DNA of 64,000 nt from Flagellimonas marinaquae (GTDB taxonomy: Bacteria; Bacteroidota; Bacteroidia; Flavobacteriales; Flavobacteriaceae). The DNA is taken from positions 1,279,501 to 1,343,500 of the forward strand of contig NZ_CP092415.1 of assembly GCF_023716465.1 (NCBI RefSeq). Direction: 5' to 3'. The position numbers were made by a program, and so were the translations under genes. Of this stretch, positions 42,088 through 50,354 are shown piece by piece; positions within the stretch are counted from its first letter, which is position 1; the number at the start of each line of letters is the position of its first letter. The notes beneath the pieces are model-generated. The model ran no database searches. It had not been told where the DNA came from and saw only the letters and a program-made list of their open reading frames with translations.

Positions 42088-42630
42088 ATGGCTATACAGG
42101 CACCTTTCAATCTAAATAAATGGATTGAGGAAAACCGAGATACCCTAAAACCGCCGGTAGGGAACAGAAACCTCTATAAAGAATCCGGTGATTATATAGT
42201 AATGATCGTGGCCGGGCCCAATGCACGCAAAGACTATCATTACAACGAAACCGAAGAGCTTTTTTATCAGTTAGAAGGTCATATTGAGGTAAATATCCAG
42301 GAAGATGGACAAAAGAAAACCATGAAGTTGGGCCCCGGGGACATGTACCTTCATCCAGCTAAAGTACCCCACTCCCCGGTACGAAAAGAAGGCTCGATCG
42401 GGCTCGTGGTGGAACGCAAACGTACCGATCTGGATGCAGAGGATGGATTATTGTGGTTTTGCGACAATTGCAACCACAAACTGCACGAGGTTTACTTTAA
42501 ATTGAATGATATCGAGAAAGATTTCCTAGGTCATTTTAAGCACTTTTATGGATCGGAACAATTGCGCACCTGTGATAATTGTGGTACCATTATGCCTGTG
42601 GACGAACGTTTTGTAGCCAAAGAAGAATGA
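42088..42630 (+). CDS. 3-hydroxyanthranilate 3,4-dioxygenase
   Basis: 180 residues from MAIQAPFNLNKWIEENRDTL (42088); the frame opens upstream at 42031 inside the terminator, so the later ATG is preferred. A cupin Fe(II) enzyme that opens the ring of 3-hydroxyanthranilate in the kynurenine route towards quinolinate/NAD or full breakdown. KDYHYNETEELFYQLEGHIE carries metal ligands His and Glu; PGDMYLHPAKVPHSPVR gives the second His. Two CDNC pairs at the C-terminus form the rubredoxin-like iron site of bacterial enzymes. Overlaps the DUF1304 gene by 4 bases. Confidence 0.93.
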   Translation: MAIQAPFNLNKWIEENRDTLKPPVGNRNLYKESGDYIVMIVAGPNARKDYHYNETEELFYQLEGHIEVNIQEDGQKKTMKLGPGDMYLHPAKVPHSPVRKEGSIGLVVERKRTDLDAEDGLLWFCDNCNHKLHEVYFKLNDIEKDFLGHFKHFYGSEQLRTCDNCGTIMPVDERFVAKEE

Positions 42631-43001
42631 TACTCCTATTCGCAAAGATCATAATTGGGATCGTGGCCTTGCTCCACATATATTTTCTATGGCTGGAAAT
42701 GTTCGCTTGGACCACCAAAGCAAAAAAGGTATTCCGTAGTTTTCCGGAAGATTTGTTCGAACCTACCAAAACATTGGCCGCCAATCAAGGCCTTTACAAT
42801 GGTTTTTTGGCAGCAGGACTGATCTGGTCACTGTTCATACAAAATGCCGAATGGCAAATTTATGTGGCCCTCTTCTTTTTGGGGTGTGTTGCCGTGGCCG
42901 GACTGTACGGAGCTCTCACCGCATCTAAAAAAATATTGATCGTGCAAGGCCTTCCGGCCATCTTAGGTCTAGGCTTGCTTCTGATCCATCAATTCCTGTA
43001 A
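42627..43001 (+). CDS. DUF1304-family membrane protein
   Basis: 124 residues from MILLFAKIIIGIVALLHIYF (42627), coupled to the dioxygenase by an ATGA overlap. Four hydrophobic helices and the family core ALLHIYFLWLEMFAW, LAANQGLYNGFLAAGLIW, VAGLYGALTASKKILIVQG. DUF1304 proteins are small inner-membrane proteins of unknown role. The aldehyde dehydrogenase gene follows 69 bases on. Confidence 0.87.
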   Translation: MILLFAKIIIGIVALLHIYFLWLEMFAWTTKAKKVFRSFPEDLFEPTKTLAANQGLYNGFLAAGLIWSLFIQNAEWQIYVALFFLGCVAVAGLYGALTASKKILIVQGLPAILGLGLLLIHQFL

Positions 43002-43070
43002 ACCCTTAAGAATAATAAGATTATTCGTAATATTGTAAAAATATAACAATTCACTACTAAAAAGTTATAA

Positions 43071-44624
43071 ATGTCAAAAATAGCAGCTGCTTTTGGAATA
43101 GAAGAAGCCTTAAAAGAGTTGGGCTTGAACGAAATCAATAATGGTACCTCTACCGGAAAAGATTGGTTTTCAAATGGTGAAATCATAGAATCTTATTCTC
43201 CAGTAGATGGTGCACTTATCGGGAAGGTCAAAGCTACCACCCCTGAAGATTATGAAAAAGTGATCAGTACCGCTCGGGAAGGCTTCAAGAAATGGAGAAC
43301 CATGCCAGCACCCCAACGTGGCGAAGTGGTTCGTCAATTCAACGATGAACTTAGACGGTTAAAAGAGCCATTGGGCAAGTTAGTATCCTACGAAATGGGA
43401 AAAAGCTACCAAGAAGGATTGGGCGAGGTGCAGGAAATGATCGACATCTGTGATTTTGCAGTGGGACTATCCCGTCAACTGCACGGACTTACCATGCACA
43501 GTGAGCGTCCAGGTCACCGCATGTACGAGCAATATCATCCACTAGGAGTTGTAGGAATTATTTCCGCTTTTAATTTCCCCGTGGCCGTTTGGTCCTGGAA
43601 TACAGCCTTGGCCTGGGTCTGCGGTGATGCCTGTATCTGGAAAGGTTCGGAAAAAACCCCCATCACATCCGTTGCATGCCAAAATATTGCTGCCCGTGTA
43701 TTTGCCGCAAATGGCGTTCCCGAAGGTATTTCCTGCTTAATTACCGGAGATTATACCATAGGCGAACTGATGACAAAAGACGAGCGCATTCCATTGATCT
43801 CCGCCACGGGATCTACAAGAATGGGAAAAATAGTGGCCAAAACCGTGGCCGAACGCCTTGGTAAAACATTGTTGGAGCTTGGGGGCAACAATGCCATAAT
43901 CGTTACCCCGGATGCCAATATTAAAAATACCGTTATCGGAGCCGTATTCGGAGCCGTGGGCACTTGTGGACAACGTTGTACCTCTACCCGTAGATTGATT
44001 GTTCACGAAGAAGTTTACGATAAGGTGAAAAATGCCATAGTTGATGCCTACAAGCAAATCAAAATTGGAAATCCTCTGGATGAAAACAACCACGTAGGAC
44101 CGCTTATTGATAAAGATGCCGTTAAAAACTACTTGTCCGCATTGGAAAAAGTTGAGGCAGAAGGTGGAACTATTTTGGTTGAAGGTGGGGTACTGGAAGG
44201 TGAAGGATATGAAAGCGGTTGCTATGTAAAACCGGCCATTGCAGAGGCAGAGAATCATTACGAAATTGTCCAGCACGAAACATTTGGCCCTGTACTATAT
44301 CTTCTTAAATACAGCGGAGACCTTGAAAATGCCTTGGAACTCCAAAATGGGGTTCGACAAGGACTTTCTTCCGCTATTATGACCAACAACCTGCGTGAAG
44401 CTGAACGATTCCTTTCCGTAGAAGGTTCCGATTGTGGAATTGCCAACGTAAATATTGGAACTTCCGGTGCTGAGATCGGTGGAGCGTTTGGTGGAGAAAA
44501 AGAGACTGGTGGAGGCAGGGAAAGTGGTTCCGATGCTTGGAAAATTTACATGCGCAGACAGACCAACACCATTAACTATACAACGGAGCTGCCTTTGGCA
44601 CAAGGCATTAAGTTCGATCTATAA
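43071..44624 (+). CDS. Aldehyde dehydrogenase, ALDH7/antiquitin type
   Basis: 517 residues. LLELGGNNAIIVTPDANIKN (catalytic Glu) and GAVGTCGQRCTSTRRLIVHE (catalytic Cys in GQRCT) match the ALDH7A/AmaB group, oxidising alpha-aminoadipate semialdehyde/piperideine-6-carboxylate in lysine breakdown. NAD-binding FNFPVAVWSWNTALAWVCGD is present. Its place after 3-hydroxyanthranilate dioxygenase could suggest aminomuconate semialdehyde oxidation, but the sequence favours antiquitin type. Confidence 0.9.
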   Translation: MSKIAAAFGIEEALKELGLNEINNGTSTGKDWFSNGEIIESYSPVDGALIGKVKATTPEDYEKVISTAREGFKKWRTMPAPQRGEVVRQFNDELRRLKEPLGKLVSYEMGKSYQEGLGEVQEMIDICDFAVGLSRQLHGLTMHSERPGHRMYEQYHPLGVVGIISAFNFPVAVWSWNTALAWVCGDACIWKGSEKTPITSVACQNIAARVFAANGVPEGISCLITGDYTIGELMTKDERIPLISATGSTRMGKIVAKTVAERLGKTLLELGGNNAIIVTPDANIKNTVIGAVFGAVGTCGQRCTSTRRLIVHEEVYDKVKNAIVDAYKQIKIGNPLDENNHVGPLIDKDAVKNYLSALEKVEAEGGTILVEGGVLEGEGYESGCYVKPAIAEAENHYEIVQHETFGPVLYLLKYSGDLENALELQNGVRQGLSSAIMTNNLREAERFLSVEGSDCGIANVNIGTSGAEIGGAFGGEKETGGGRESGSDAWKIYMRRQTNTINYTTELPLAQGIKFDL

Positions 44625-44630
44625 AAACAT

Positions 44631-44671
44631 AAAGCCGCCCTTTCAGTAGTCTTACCGGAGGGGCGGTCTTT
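44631..44671. terminator. Hairpin after the aldehyde dehydrogenase gene
   Basis: AAAGCCGCCC (from 44631) pairs with GGGCGGTCTTT (44661-44671, one bulged base). T-richness is weak on the plus strand and somewhat better on the minus strand (TTTATGTTTTT), so direction is uncertain. Confidence 0.55.
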
Positions 44672-44750
44672 AAACCAACTTAACTAACTCAAACTTAAAT
44701 TTAAAACCCTACTCCAATGCCGGAACTTTGTCGGGAGAAATAGGGTTCTT
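44631..44750 (-). ncRNA. Second candidate small RNA of the same architecture
   Basis: Read on the minus strand: a 5' hairpin (AACCCTA at 44747-44741 with TAGGGTT at 44711-44705, plus inner CTCC/GGAG pairing), an unpaired AATTTAAGTTTGAGTTAG stretch resembling the element at 2976-3000, then the hairpin at 44671-44631. No clear promoter box was found, so this is only a structural parallel to the candidate at 2944-3046. Confidence 0.25.
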
Positions 44751-44982
44751 TACCTAATATTTGGCCTAAAGTTCAATATATTCCCCTTAGTTTCTAAAAG
44801 GTATCTTACAAGTGGCCATAAAAATTGTATGATTGGTTCCTTTTTGCCCTTTATCCGTTTCAATTCCTTTTCAGCGAATCGTATTTTTTGCTAACTCCCT
44901 CAATTTCTGATACATTTATTTAGAATTTTAAGATTTTTTTAATATTTTAAATGTCTCGTTTACATGGTGTTTATTTTTTAAA

Positions 44983-45540
44983 ATGGATTGGGAAACTTCA
45001 GCTTTATGGTATTGGATTTTACTGGCCGGTGTGGGGATCATTTCTGCTGTTCTCGGTTATTTTTTTGGAAAGTCCGACACGCCTTCCATTTCACAAAACA
45101 CAGAGGCGCTTAATCTTCTTGAAATTGAGAACACCAAGTTAAAATCGGATTTGGAGAATTGTCATAAAAGGCTGGACAACTCAAAAATAAAATCCTTGGA
45201 TATTGAAAAAATCGTAGGGTCACCAAAAGCGGAAACGCACCTATTCGACCCCTCGGAGGCTAAGGCTATATTTGGGAAAACCATTAAAGAAAATGATCTA
45301 AAACTTGTGGAAGGAATCGGCCCCAAAATTGAAGGTCTGTTCCACAACGTTGGCGTTAAAACATGGAAAGCTCTGTCCGAATGTTCTGTGGACAAATGCC
45401 AAGAAGTTTTAAATACTGGTGGAAAAAGGTACCGTATCCACGACCCTGCCTCTTGGCCCATGCAAGCAAAAATGGCTCACGAAGGTCTCTGGCAGCAGCT
45501 ATTCGATTGGCAAGAAAAGCATAGGGCAGGTAAATATTAA
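44983..45540 (+). CDS. Membrane-anchored helix-hairpin-helix protein
   Basis: 185 residues. An N-terminal membrane helix (LWYWILLAGVGIISAVLGYF) is followed by a coiled-coil stretch (LNLLEIENTKLKSDLENCHK) and a C-terminal HhH-like domain (NDLKLVEGIGPKIEGLFHNV). Similar proteins in Bacteroidota combine a membrane anchor with a 'VEGIGPKI' helix-hairpin-helix of the DUF4332/polymerase type. Whether it binds DNA is unknown. Confidence 0.7.
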   Translation: MDWETSALWYWILLAGVGIISAVLGYFFGKSDTPSISQNTEALNLLEIENTKLKSDLENCHKRLDNSKIKSLDIEKIVGSPKAETHLFDPSEAKAIFGKTIKENDLKLVEGIGPKIEGLFHNVGVKTWKALSECSVDKCQEVLNTGGKRYRIHDPASWPMQAKMAHEGLWQQLFDWQEKHRAGKY

Positions 45541-45568
45541 AAAAACTCCATTGGACCAACCGGTCGTT

Positions 45569-46564
45569 CTACATTCTTCCGTTGGCTTCGACCCATTTAA
45601 AAATGTACTGTTCCTGAGAAAACTGCATTCTCTCGGAAATCCGTTGTAATCGCTCTGGAAGCTTCATAAGATAGTCCCTTGCCTTTTCCGCTTTATCCGA
45701 AAGTCCTCTAAGATTTCCAAGGTCCCAATACTCGTTCAACTTTTTTAAGATGTCCACATAATCTTGTGCCGTATAGACTCCGAGTCTTTGTGCACAATTG
45801 GAGAATTGTTCGAATGCTTCACCAATGTTACCCCCTGACTCTCTTAAAAAATGGGCGGGCATAACTATTTTCTTCTTCATCATATCGGCAAAGGCCAAAA
45901 CCATTCCGTCGGGGTCTTGCCCCATAATGGTCTTTACAAATTCTCTATAGGCCAAATGGTGCCTCATCTCGTCGCCAGCTATTATGGTACACATTTTTGC
46001 CAGCAGGCCATTTCCCTTTTTCTTTGCCAATTTACCCACTCTTTTGTGGGATATATTGGTCGCGAGTTCTTGAAAAGTGGTATACACAAAGTTTTTATAG
46101 GGGTCTCTATCCGTTCCTATATCAAAACCATCGGATATCAAATGCTGGGTGGTGATTTCTATTTCTCGCATATTAACTCGTCCGGACAGATACAAGTATT
46201 TGTTCAGGACGTCACCATGTCTGTTCTCCTCTGCGGTCCATGCACGAACCCACTTGCTCCATCCATTATCCTTTCCATTGTGCTGATCTATACCTTCAAC
46301 ATCCATTAACCAAGACTCATAGGTAGGCAAAGCCTCTTCGGTAATGGTATCGGCCACGAGTGTCACCCAAAAATCGTATTCCAACTCTTTGGCTTCTTCC
46401 CTGATCTGTTCGATTTCATCAAAAAAATTATCGCTCTGCGAATTGGGCAAAAAGTCGGTGGGTTGCCATATTTTTTCGGTAGGAATAAGGAATTCATCTA
46501 TAAACCCTTCTACTTTGGGTTCAATTGCCTGCATTACTTCCAATCTTACATTCTTTATCGACAT
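45569..46564 (-). CDS. Acyl-ACP desaturase
   Basis: 331 residues. A soluble diiron enzyme that introduces a double bond into acyl-ACP chains. Iron-binding motifs WTAEENRHGDVLNKY and IIAGDEMRHHLAYREF (ExxH pairs) are present, preceded by the helix with FWVTLVADTITEEALPTY. Length agrees with bacterial stearoyl-ACP desaturases. Probably adjusts membrane fluidity. Monocistronic. Confidence 0.92.
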   Translation of the reverse strand: MSIKNVRLEVMQAIEPKVEGFIDEFLIPTEKIWQPTDFLPNSQSDNFFDEIEQIREEAKELEYDFWVTLVADTITEEALPTYESWLMDVEGIDQHNGKDNGWSKWVRAWTAEENRHGDVLNKYLYLSGRVNMREIEITTQHLISDGFDIGTDRDPYKNFVYTTFQELATNISHKRVGKLAKKKGNGLLAKMCTIIAGDEMRHHLAYREFVKTIMGQDPDGMVLAFADMMKKKIVMPAHFLRESGGNIGEAFEQFSNCAQRLGVYTAQDYVDILKKLNEYWDLGNLRGLSDKAEKARDYLMKLPERLQRISERMQFSQEQYIFKWVEANGRM

Positions 46565-46609
46565 ACTTGGGGTTTTTCACAAAGGTCAAAATAAAATATT
46601 GGAATCTAT

Positions 46610-47335
46610 CTAATTTCTTCCTCTTTCCTCAGGATAAAATGTATGCACCGGATCACTCTGCCAAAATTCTTTGGTTTCCACATCCAGCATGGTCAATCCG
46701 CCCATAAAGGCAGCACCGGTGTCCACGTTCCAAACATTCGCACGCCGTTCCGGCTCCACAAATTTTGTTTTCGACAATGGAGTATGCCCAATAAAAACTT
46801 CGTTATAATGGGTAAGTCGTTTTGGAAACTTTGGGTCCTTGGGTGTTAGATCCGGATCAAGAGCGGTCGCAAGTTCCCAAAGAGTTCTATCCCAGTAAAA
46901 CGACTGTTCAAAATACTCAAAATCTATTCCTTTAAGGTTAGTGTAACCTGCATGTAGATATAACCGGTTGTCCTGCGAGAGGTAATAGTTTTTTAACCCT
47001 TCGTAAAACTTAATATGCAATTGCCATTTATCCTTGTCCGCTTTTAAATACGAATTTCGGGTAGCTGCTCCACCATGCGCCAACCATTGTGGGTTCTCCT
47101 TTTGATCCATGAGCCATGCCCGGCAAAGTTCATCGTGGTTGCCTCTTAAAAAGGTGCACTGATGATCGGTATTTAACTGAATCAAAAAATCCACAGTTTC
47201 CACAGCAGTGCTCCAAGCATCAACATAATCTCCCAAAAATATTATATGATCGGAAGAAGTTACCTTGGCCCTTTCCATTAATTGCTCCAAAGCTCTTACT
47301 CCCGAGTGGATATCACCCACAACCAATGTACGCAT
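46610..47335 (-). CDS. Calcineurin-like metallophosphatase (serine/threonine phosphatase type)
   Basis: 241 residues from MRTLVVGDIHSGVRALEQLM (47335); the frame extends to 47416 without good signals. Motifs GDIHSG, IIFLGDYVDAWSTAVETVDF and CTFLRGNHDELC are the three metal-binding blocks; FIGHTPLSKTKF supplies later histidine ligands. It resembles small bacterial PP1-type phosphatases such as PrpA. Substrate unknown. Confidence 0.88.
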   Translation of the reverse strand: MRTLVVGDIHSGVRALEQLMERAKVTSSDHIIFLGDYVDAWSTAVETVDFLIQLNTDHQCTFLRGNHDELCRAWLMDQKENPQWLAHGGAATRNSYLKADKDKWQLHIKFYEGLKNYYLSQDNRLYLHAGYTNLKGIDFEYFEQSFYWDRTLWELATALDPDLTPKDPKFPKRLTHYNEVFIGHTPLSKTKFVEPERRANVWNVDTGAAFMGGLTMLDVETKEFWQSDPVHTFYPEERGRN

Positions 47336-47486
47336 AGAATAGTTTTTGACAATATTACACACAAATCCCTGTCCAATAAAAAATGATAGGAGCTTTATCG
47401 AGTATTTAACCTTCAATTAAAATAAGGACCCCGATTTTTGGACGTGGTATAAATTTCTATGTACCTTAGAATATTTCGAAAAGCGT

Positions 47487-48425
47487 ATGAAGAAAATTTA
47501 CTGCATAGGTGAATTACTTATAGATTTTGTTGCCGAAAAGCAAGGCAGTGACCTTTCCCAGGCCTTTGAGTTTACAAAAAAAGCAGGTGGTGCACCGGCC
47601 AATGTGGCCTGTGCGATTTCCAAACTTGGAGGAAACGGGATTTTTATCGGTTGTGTTGGGTCTGACCCATTTGGTTCTTTTTTATTGGAGACCCTTAAAA
47701 ACGAAGGTGTTGATATTTCCTTGACCCAACTATCCGACACCTTTACAACGCTGGCCTTTGTTTCCCTTTCGGAAGATGGTGAACGGGATTTTGTATTTAA
47801 CAGAGGTGCGGACAAGGAGCTCAAGTACAATGCAAATCTTCGAAAAAACCTGCATGGGAACATCCTTCACTTGGGTGCTGCGACCGCACTATTGGGCGGT
47901 CCTTTGGAAAAAACCTATACCAAATATCTTTTTGATGGTCTTACCAAAGAAATGTTCATCAGCTTTGACCCAAATTTTAGAAGCGACCTTTGGAAAGATG
48001 ACGAGGAAACTTTTATAAAAAAGTGCATGCCCTTTGTAGAAAAATCGCATTTGTGCAAATTTAGTCAAGAAGAGGCTCAACTGATATCGGGTAAAGAGAA
48101 CACTGAAGAAGCCTGCGATTTTCTACATACAGTAGGTACAAAGATCATTACCGTTACTTTGGGAAAAGACGGCACACTTTTAAGTATGAACGGCACAAAA
48201 AAAATAATCCCGAGCATACCGGTAACCCCGGTGGACACTACCGGTGCCGGCGATGCCTTTATTGGCTGTTTACTCTATCAAATTTCAGATCTGGGCAATT
48301 TTGACCCCGTAATGGAAGACTTCTCCCTCCTCGAAAAAATGGTTGCCACTGCCAATAAGGCCGGAGCCATCACTACAACAAATTATGGGGCCATTGTGGC
48401 CTTGCCAACAAAGGAACAGTTGTAA
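47487..48425 (+). CDS. PfkB-family carbohydrate kinase, probable fructokinase
   Basis: 312 residues. KKAGGAPANVACAISKLGG (substrate site), LEETLKNEGVDISLTQ-like PfkB region and signature PVDTTGAGDAFIGCLLYQ with the catalytic Asp. It phosphorylates a sugar with ATP. The amylosucrase gene starts 6 bases after its stop, and that enzyme releases fructose, so fructose is the likely substrate. Confidence 0.88.
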   Translation: MKKIYCIGELLIDFVAEKQGSDLSQAFEFTKKAGGAPANVACAISKLGGNGIFIGCVGSDPFGSFLLETLKNEGVDISLTQLSDTFTTLAFVSLSEDGERDFVFNRGADKELKYNANLRKNLHGNILHLGAATALLGGPLEKTYTKYLFDGLTKEMFISFDPNFRSDLWKDDEETFIKKCMPFVEKSHLCKFSQEEAQLISGKENTEEACDFLHTVGTKIITVTLGKDGTLLSMNGTKKIIPSIPVTPVDTTGAGDAFIGCLLYQISDLGNFDPVMEDFSLLEKMVATANKAGAITTTNYGAIVALPTKEQL

Positions 48426-48431
48426 AATTCC

Positions 48432-50354
48432 ATGAACCAGACCAGTTTACATCAACTTCTCTCCAAAAATAAGGTCAGTAATGATCTTGAGCTATGCCAT
48501 TTAAGGTTGGCCACCAACCTCACTTTGATCCAAAAACTGTTCTTCTCTTTATATCCAGAAGAACAGAATCGGGAGCATTTCCAAAACCTTTTGGCACTGC
48601 TGCCCAAACTGTTTGCAGAAAGACCAACGGAATTAAAAAAACAGGACCTTGAACGATTAAAATCGGGCAATTGGTATCAGTCGCAGAATATTGTTGGAAT
48701 GCAATTGTATGTTGAACACTTCAATAAGGACATAAAAGGTCTGCAGGAAAAAATACCCTATTTTAAAAAACTTGGTGTCAATTTTTTGCACCTAATGCCC
48801 ATCACCACACGCCCAAAAGGCGAAAATGACGGCGGCTACGCGGTGAACGATTACCTTGAAGTGGACAAAAGATACGGCTCCAAGGACGATTTGTTGGGTT
48901 TGACCAAAGCTTTGCGTAAAAATGGCATTTTTTTAATGCTAGATTTTGTAGTAAACCATACGTCCAATGAGTATTCTTGGGCAAAAAAAGCCGCAAAGGG
49001 CGATAAAAAATACCAAAACTATTATTACGCGTTCGAAGACCATACCATTCCAGAGGAGTTTGAAAAGACTTTGCCCGAGGTATTTCCAGAAACAGCGCCC
49101 GGGAATTTTACCTATATCCCCGAAATGGAAAGATGGGTAATGACCGTTTTCAACAATTACCAATGGGACCTCAACTATACCAATCCCGAGGTATTTCTAG
49201 AGATGCTCACCAACTTGGTCAAATTGGCAGATATGGGAGTGGATGTTGTCCGTTTTGATGCCCTGGCCTTCCTTTGGAAGAAACTTGGTACAATTTCGCA
49301 AAACCTTCCCGAAGCACACAACCTTATCGCCCTCTTCCGTTTATGTCTTCAGATCGTTGCCCCTGGAACCATTCTATTGGCAGAAGCCATTGTGGCCCCA
49401 ACGGATATTATTAAGTACTTTGGGGAGGATGAAAAACGAGGCAACGAATGCGAAGTGGCCTACAATGCATCCTTAATGGCACTTTTATGGAACTCAATCG
49501 CCACCAAGAAAACGCATTTGTTGTACAAGAGTTTAACAAACGTACCCCAAAAACCCAAAGAATGTACCTGGATCAATTACATCCGTTGTCATGATGATAT
49601 TGGGTTAGGTTATGAAAACCATCTTATAGAAGAGTTGGGCCTAAACCCGCAAATGCACCGAAAATTCCTTTTGGATTATTATTGTCAACGATTGGATTGG
49701 TCGCCAGCCACCGGAATGCTGTTTATGTACAATCCCAAAACCGGTGACGGACGCATTACCGGGAGTGCCGCTTCGTTGTTGGGACTGGAGAGAGCCCTTG
49801 CCTTAAAAAACAAAACATTGATAGAGCAGTCCGTGGCCAAAATAAATATGTTGCACGGGATCATCCTTGCCTTTGGTGGTATCCCATTGATCTATGCAGG
49901 GGACGAAATAGGCACTTTAAACGAGTATTCCTTTCAGGAAGATAACAACAAAAAAGGGGACAATAGATGGGTAAACCGGCCCTTGCAGGATTGGAAAACC
50001 ATCGCCAAACTGGAAGATACCACTCTTCCACAATCCAGAATATTCGGCACCTTGCAAAAGCTTATAAGAATTCGGAAAGAAAACTCTGTTTTTGCCGACC
50101 ACAACAATGTTGAGCTCTACCATACCGGAAACGACCACATATTATCTTTTGAAAGAACATGCGAAAAACAAAGGTTGTTGGTTATTTGCAATTTTGATGA
50201 AAATCCGCAGGTAATCGATAGTGGTTGGATAAAAAAGCTGGGATATTTCAGTAAAGGAGAACCCTTAGATCTGGTATCCGAAGAAAAGATAAAACTAAAC
50301 AGTGGCCTTGTGGAGATCGGCCCCTATCAAATGTTTTGGCTTTTAAATGCCTAG
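48432..50354 (+). CDS. Amylosucrase-type GH13 glucosidase/glucosyltransferase
   Basis: 640 residues, close to the known amylosucrases of about 636. GH13 motifs: DFVVNHTSNEYSWA (171-184), GVDVVRFDALAFLWK with nucleophile Asp276, ILLAEAIV with acid/base Glu318, and IRCHDDIGLG with His387-Asp388. An N-terminal helical domain (1-85) precedes the barrel, as in the GH13_4 subfamily. It splits sucrose, transferring glucose to a glucan or to water and freeing fructose. No signal peptide, so intracellular. Convergent with the AlbA_2 gene, stops overlapping by 4 bases. Confidence 0.88.
   Translation: MNQTSLHQLLSKNKVSNDLELCHLRLATNLTLIQKLFFSLYPEEQNREHFQNLLALLPKLFAERPTELKKQDLERLKSGNWYQSQNIVGMQLYVEHFNKDIKGLQEKIPYFKKLGVNFLHLMPITTRPKGENDGGYAVNDYLEVDKRYGSKDDLLGLTKALRKNGIFLMLDFVVNHTSNEYSWAKKAAKGDKKYQNYYYAFEDHTIPEEFEKTLPEVFPETAPGNFTYIPEMERWVMTVFNNYQWDLNYTNPEVFLEMLTNLVKLADMGVDVVRFDALAFLWKKLGTISQNLPEAHNLIALFRLCLQIVAPGTILLAEAIVAPTDIIKYFGEDEKRGNECEVAYNASLMALLWNSIATKKTHLLYKSLTNVPQKPKECTWINYIRCHDDIGLGYENHLIEELGLNPQMHRKFLLDYYCQRLDWSPATGMLFMYNPKTGDGRITGSAASLLGLERALALKNKTLIEQSVAKINMLHGIILAFGGIPLIYAGDEIGTLNEYSFQEDNNKKGDNRWVNRPLQDWKTIAKLEDTTLPQSRIFGTLQKLIRIRKENSVFADHNNVELYHTGNDHILSFERTCEKQRLLVICNFDENPQVIDSGWIKKLGYFSKGEPLDLVSEEKIKLNSGLVEIGPYQMFWLLNA

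Larger units (their letters stand above)
44625..44982. other. Intergenic region with structured element
   Basis: 358 bases between the aldehyde dehydrogenase gene and the HhH-type membrane protein gene, both plus strand. It contains a terminator-like hairpin (44631-44671), the repeat-like stretch (44671-44700) and a second hairpin (44705-44747). The remaining A/T-rich part (about 44750-44982) shows nothing I can name beyond probable promoter sequence for the next gene. Confidence 0.6.
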
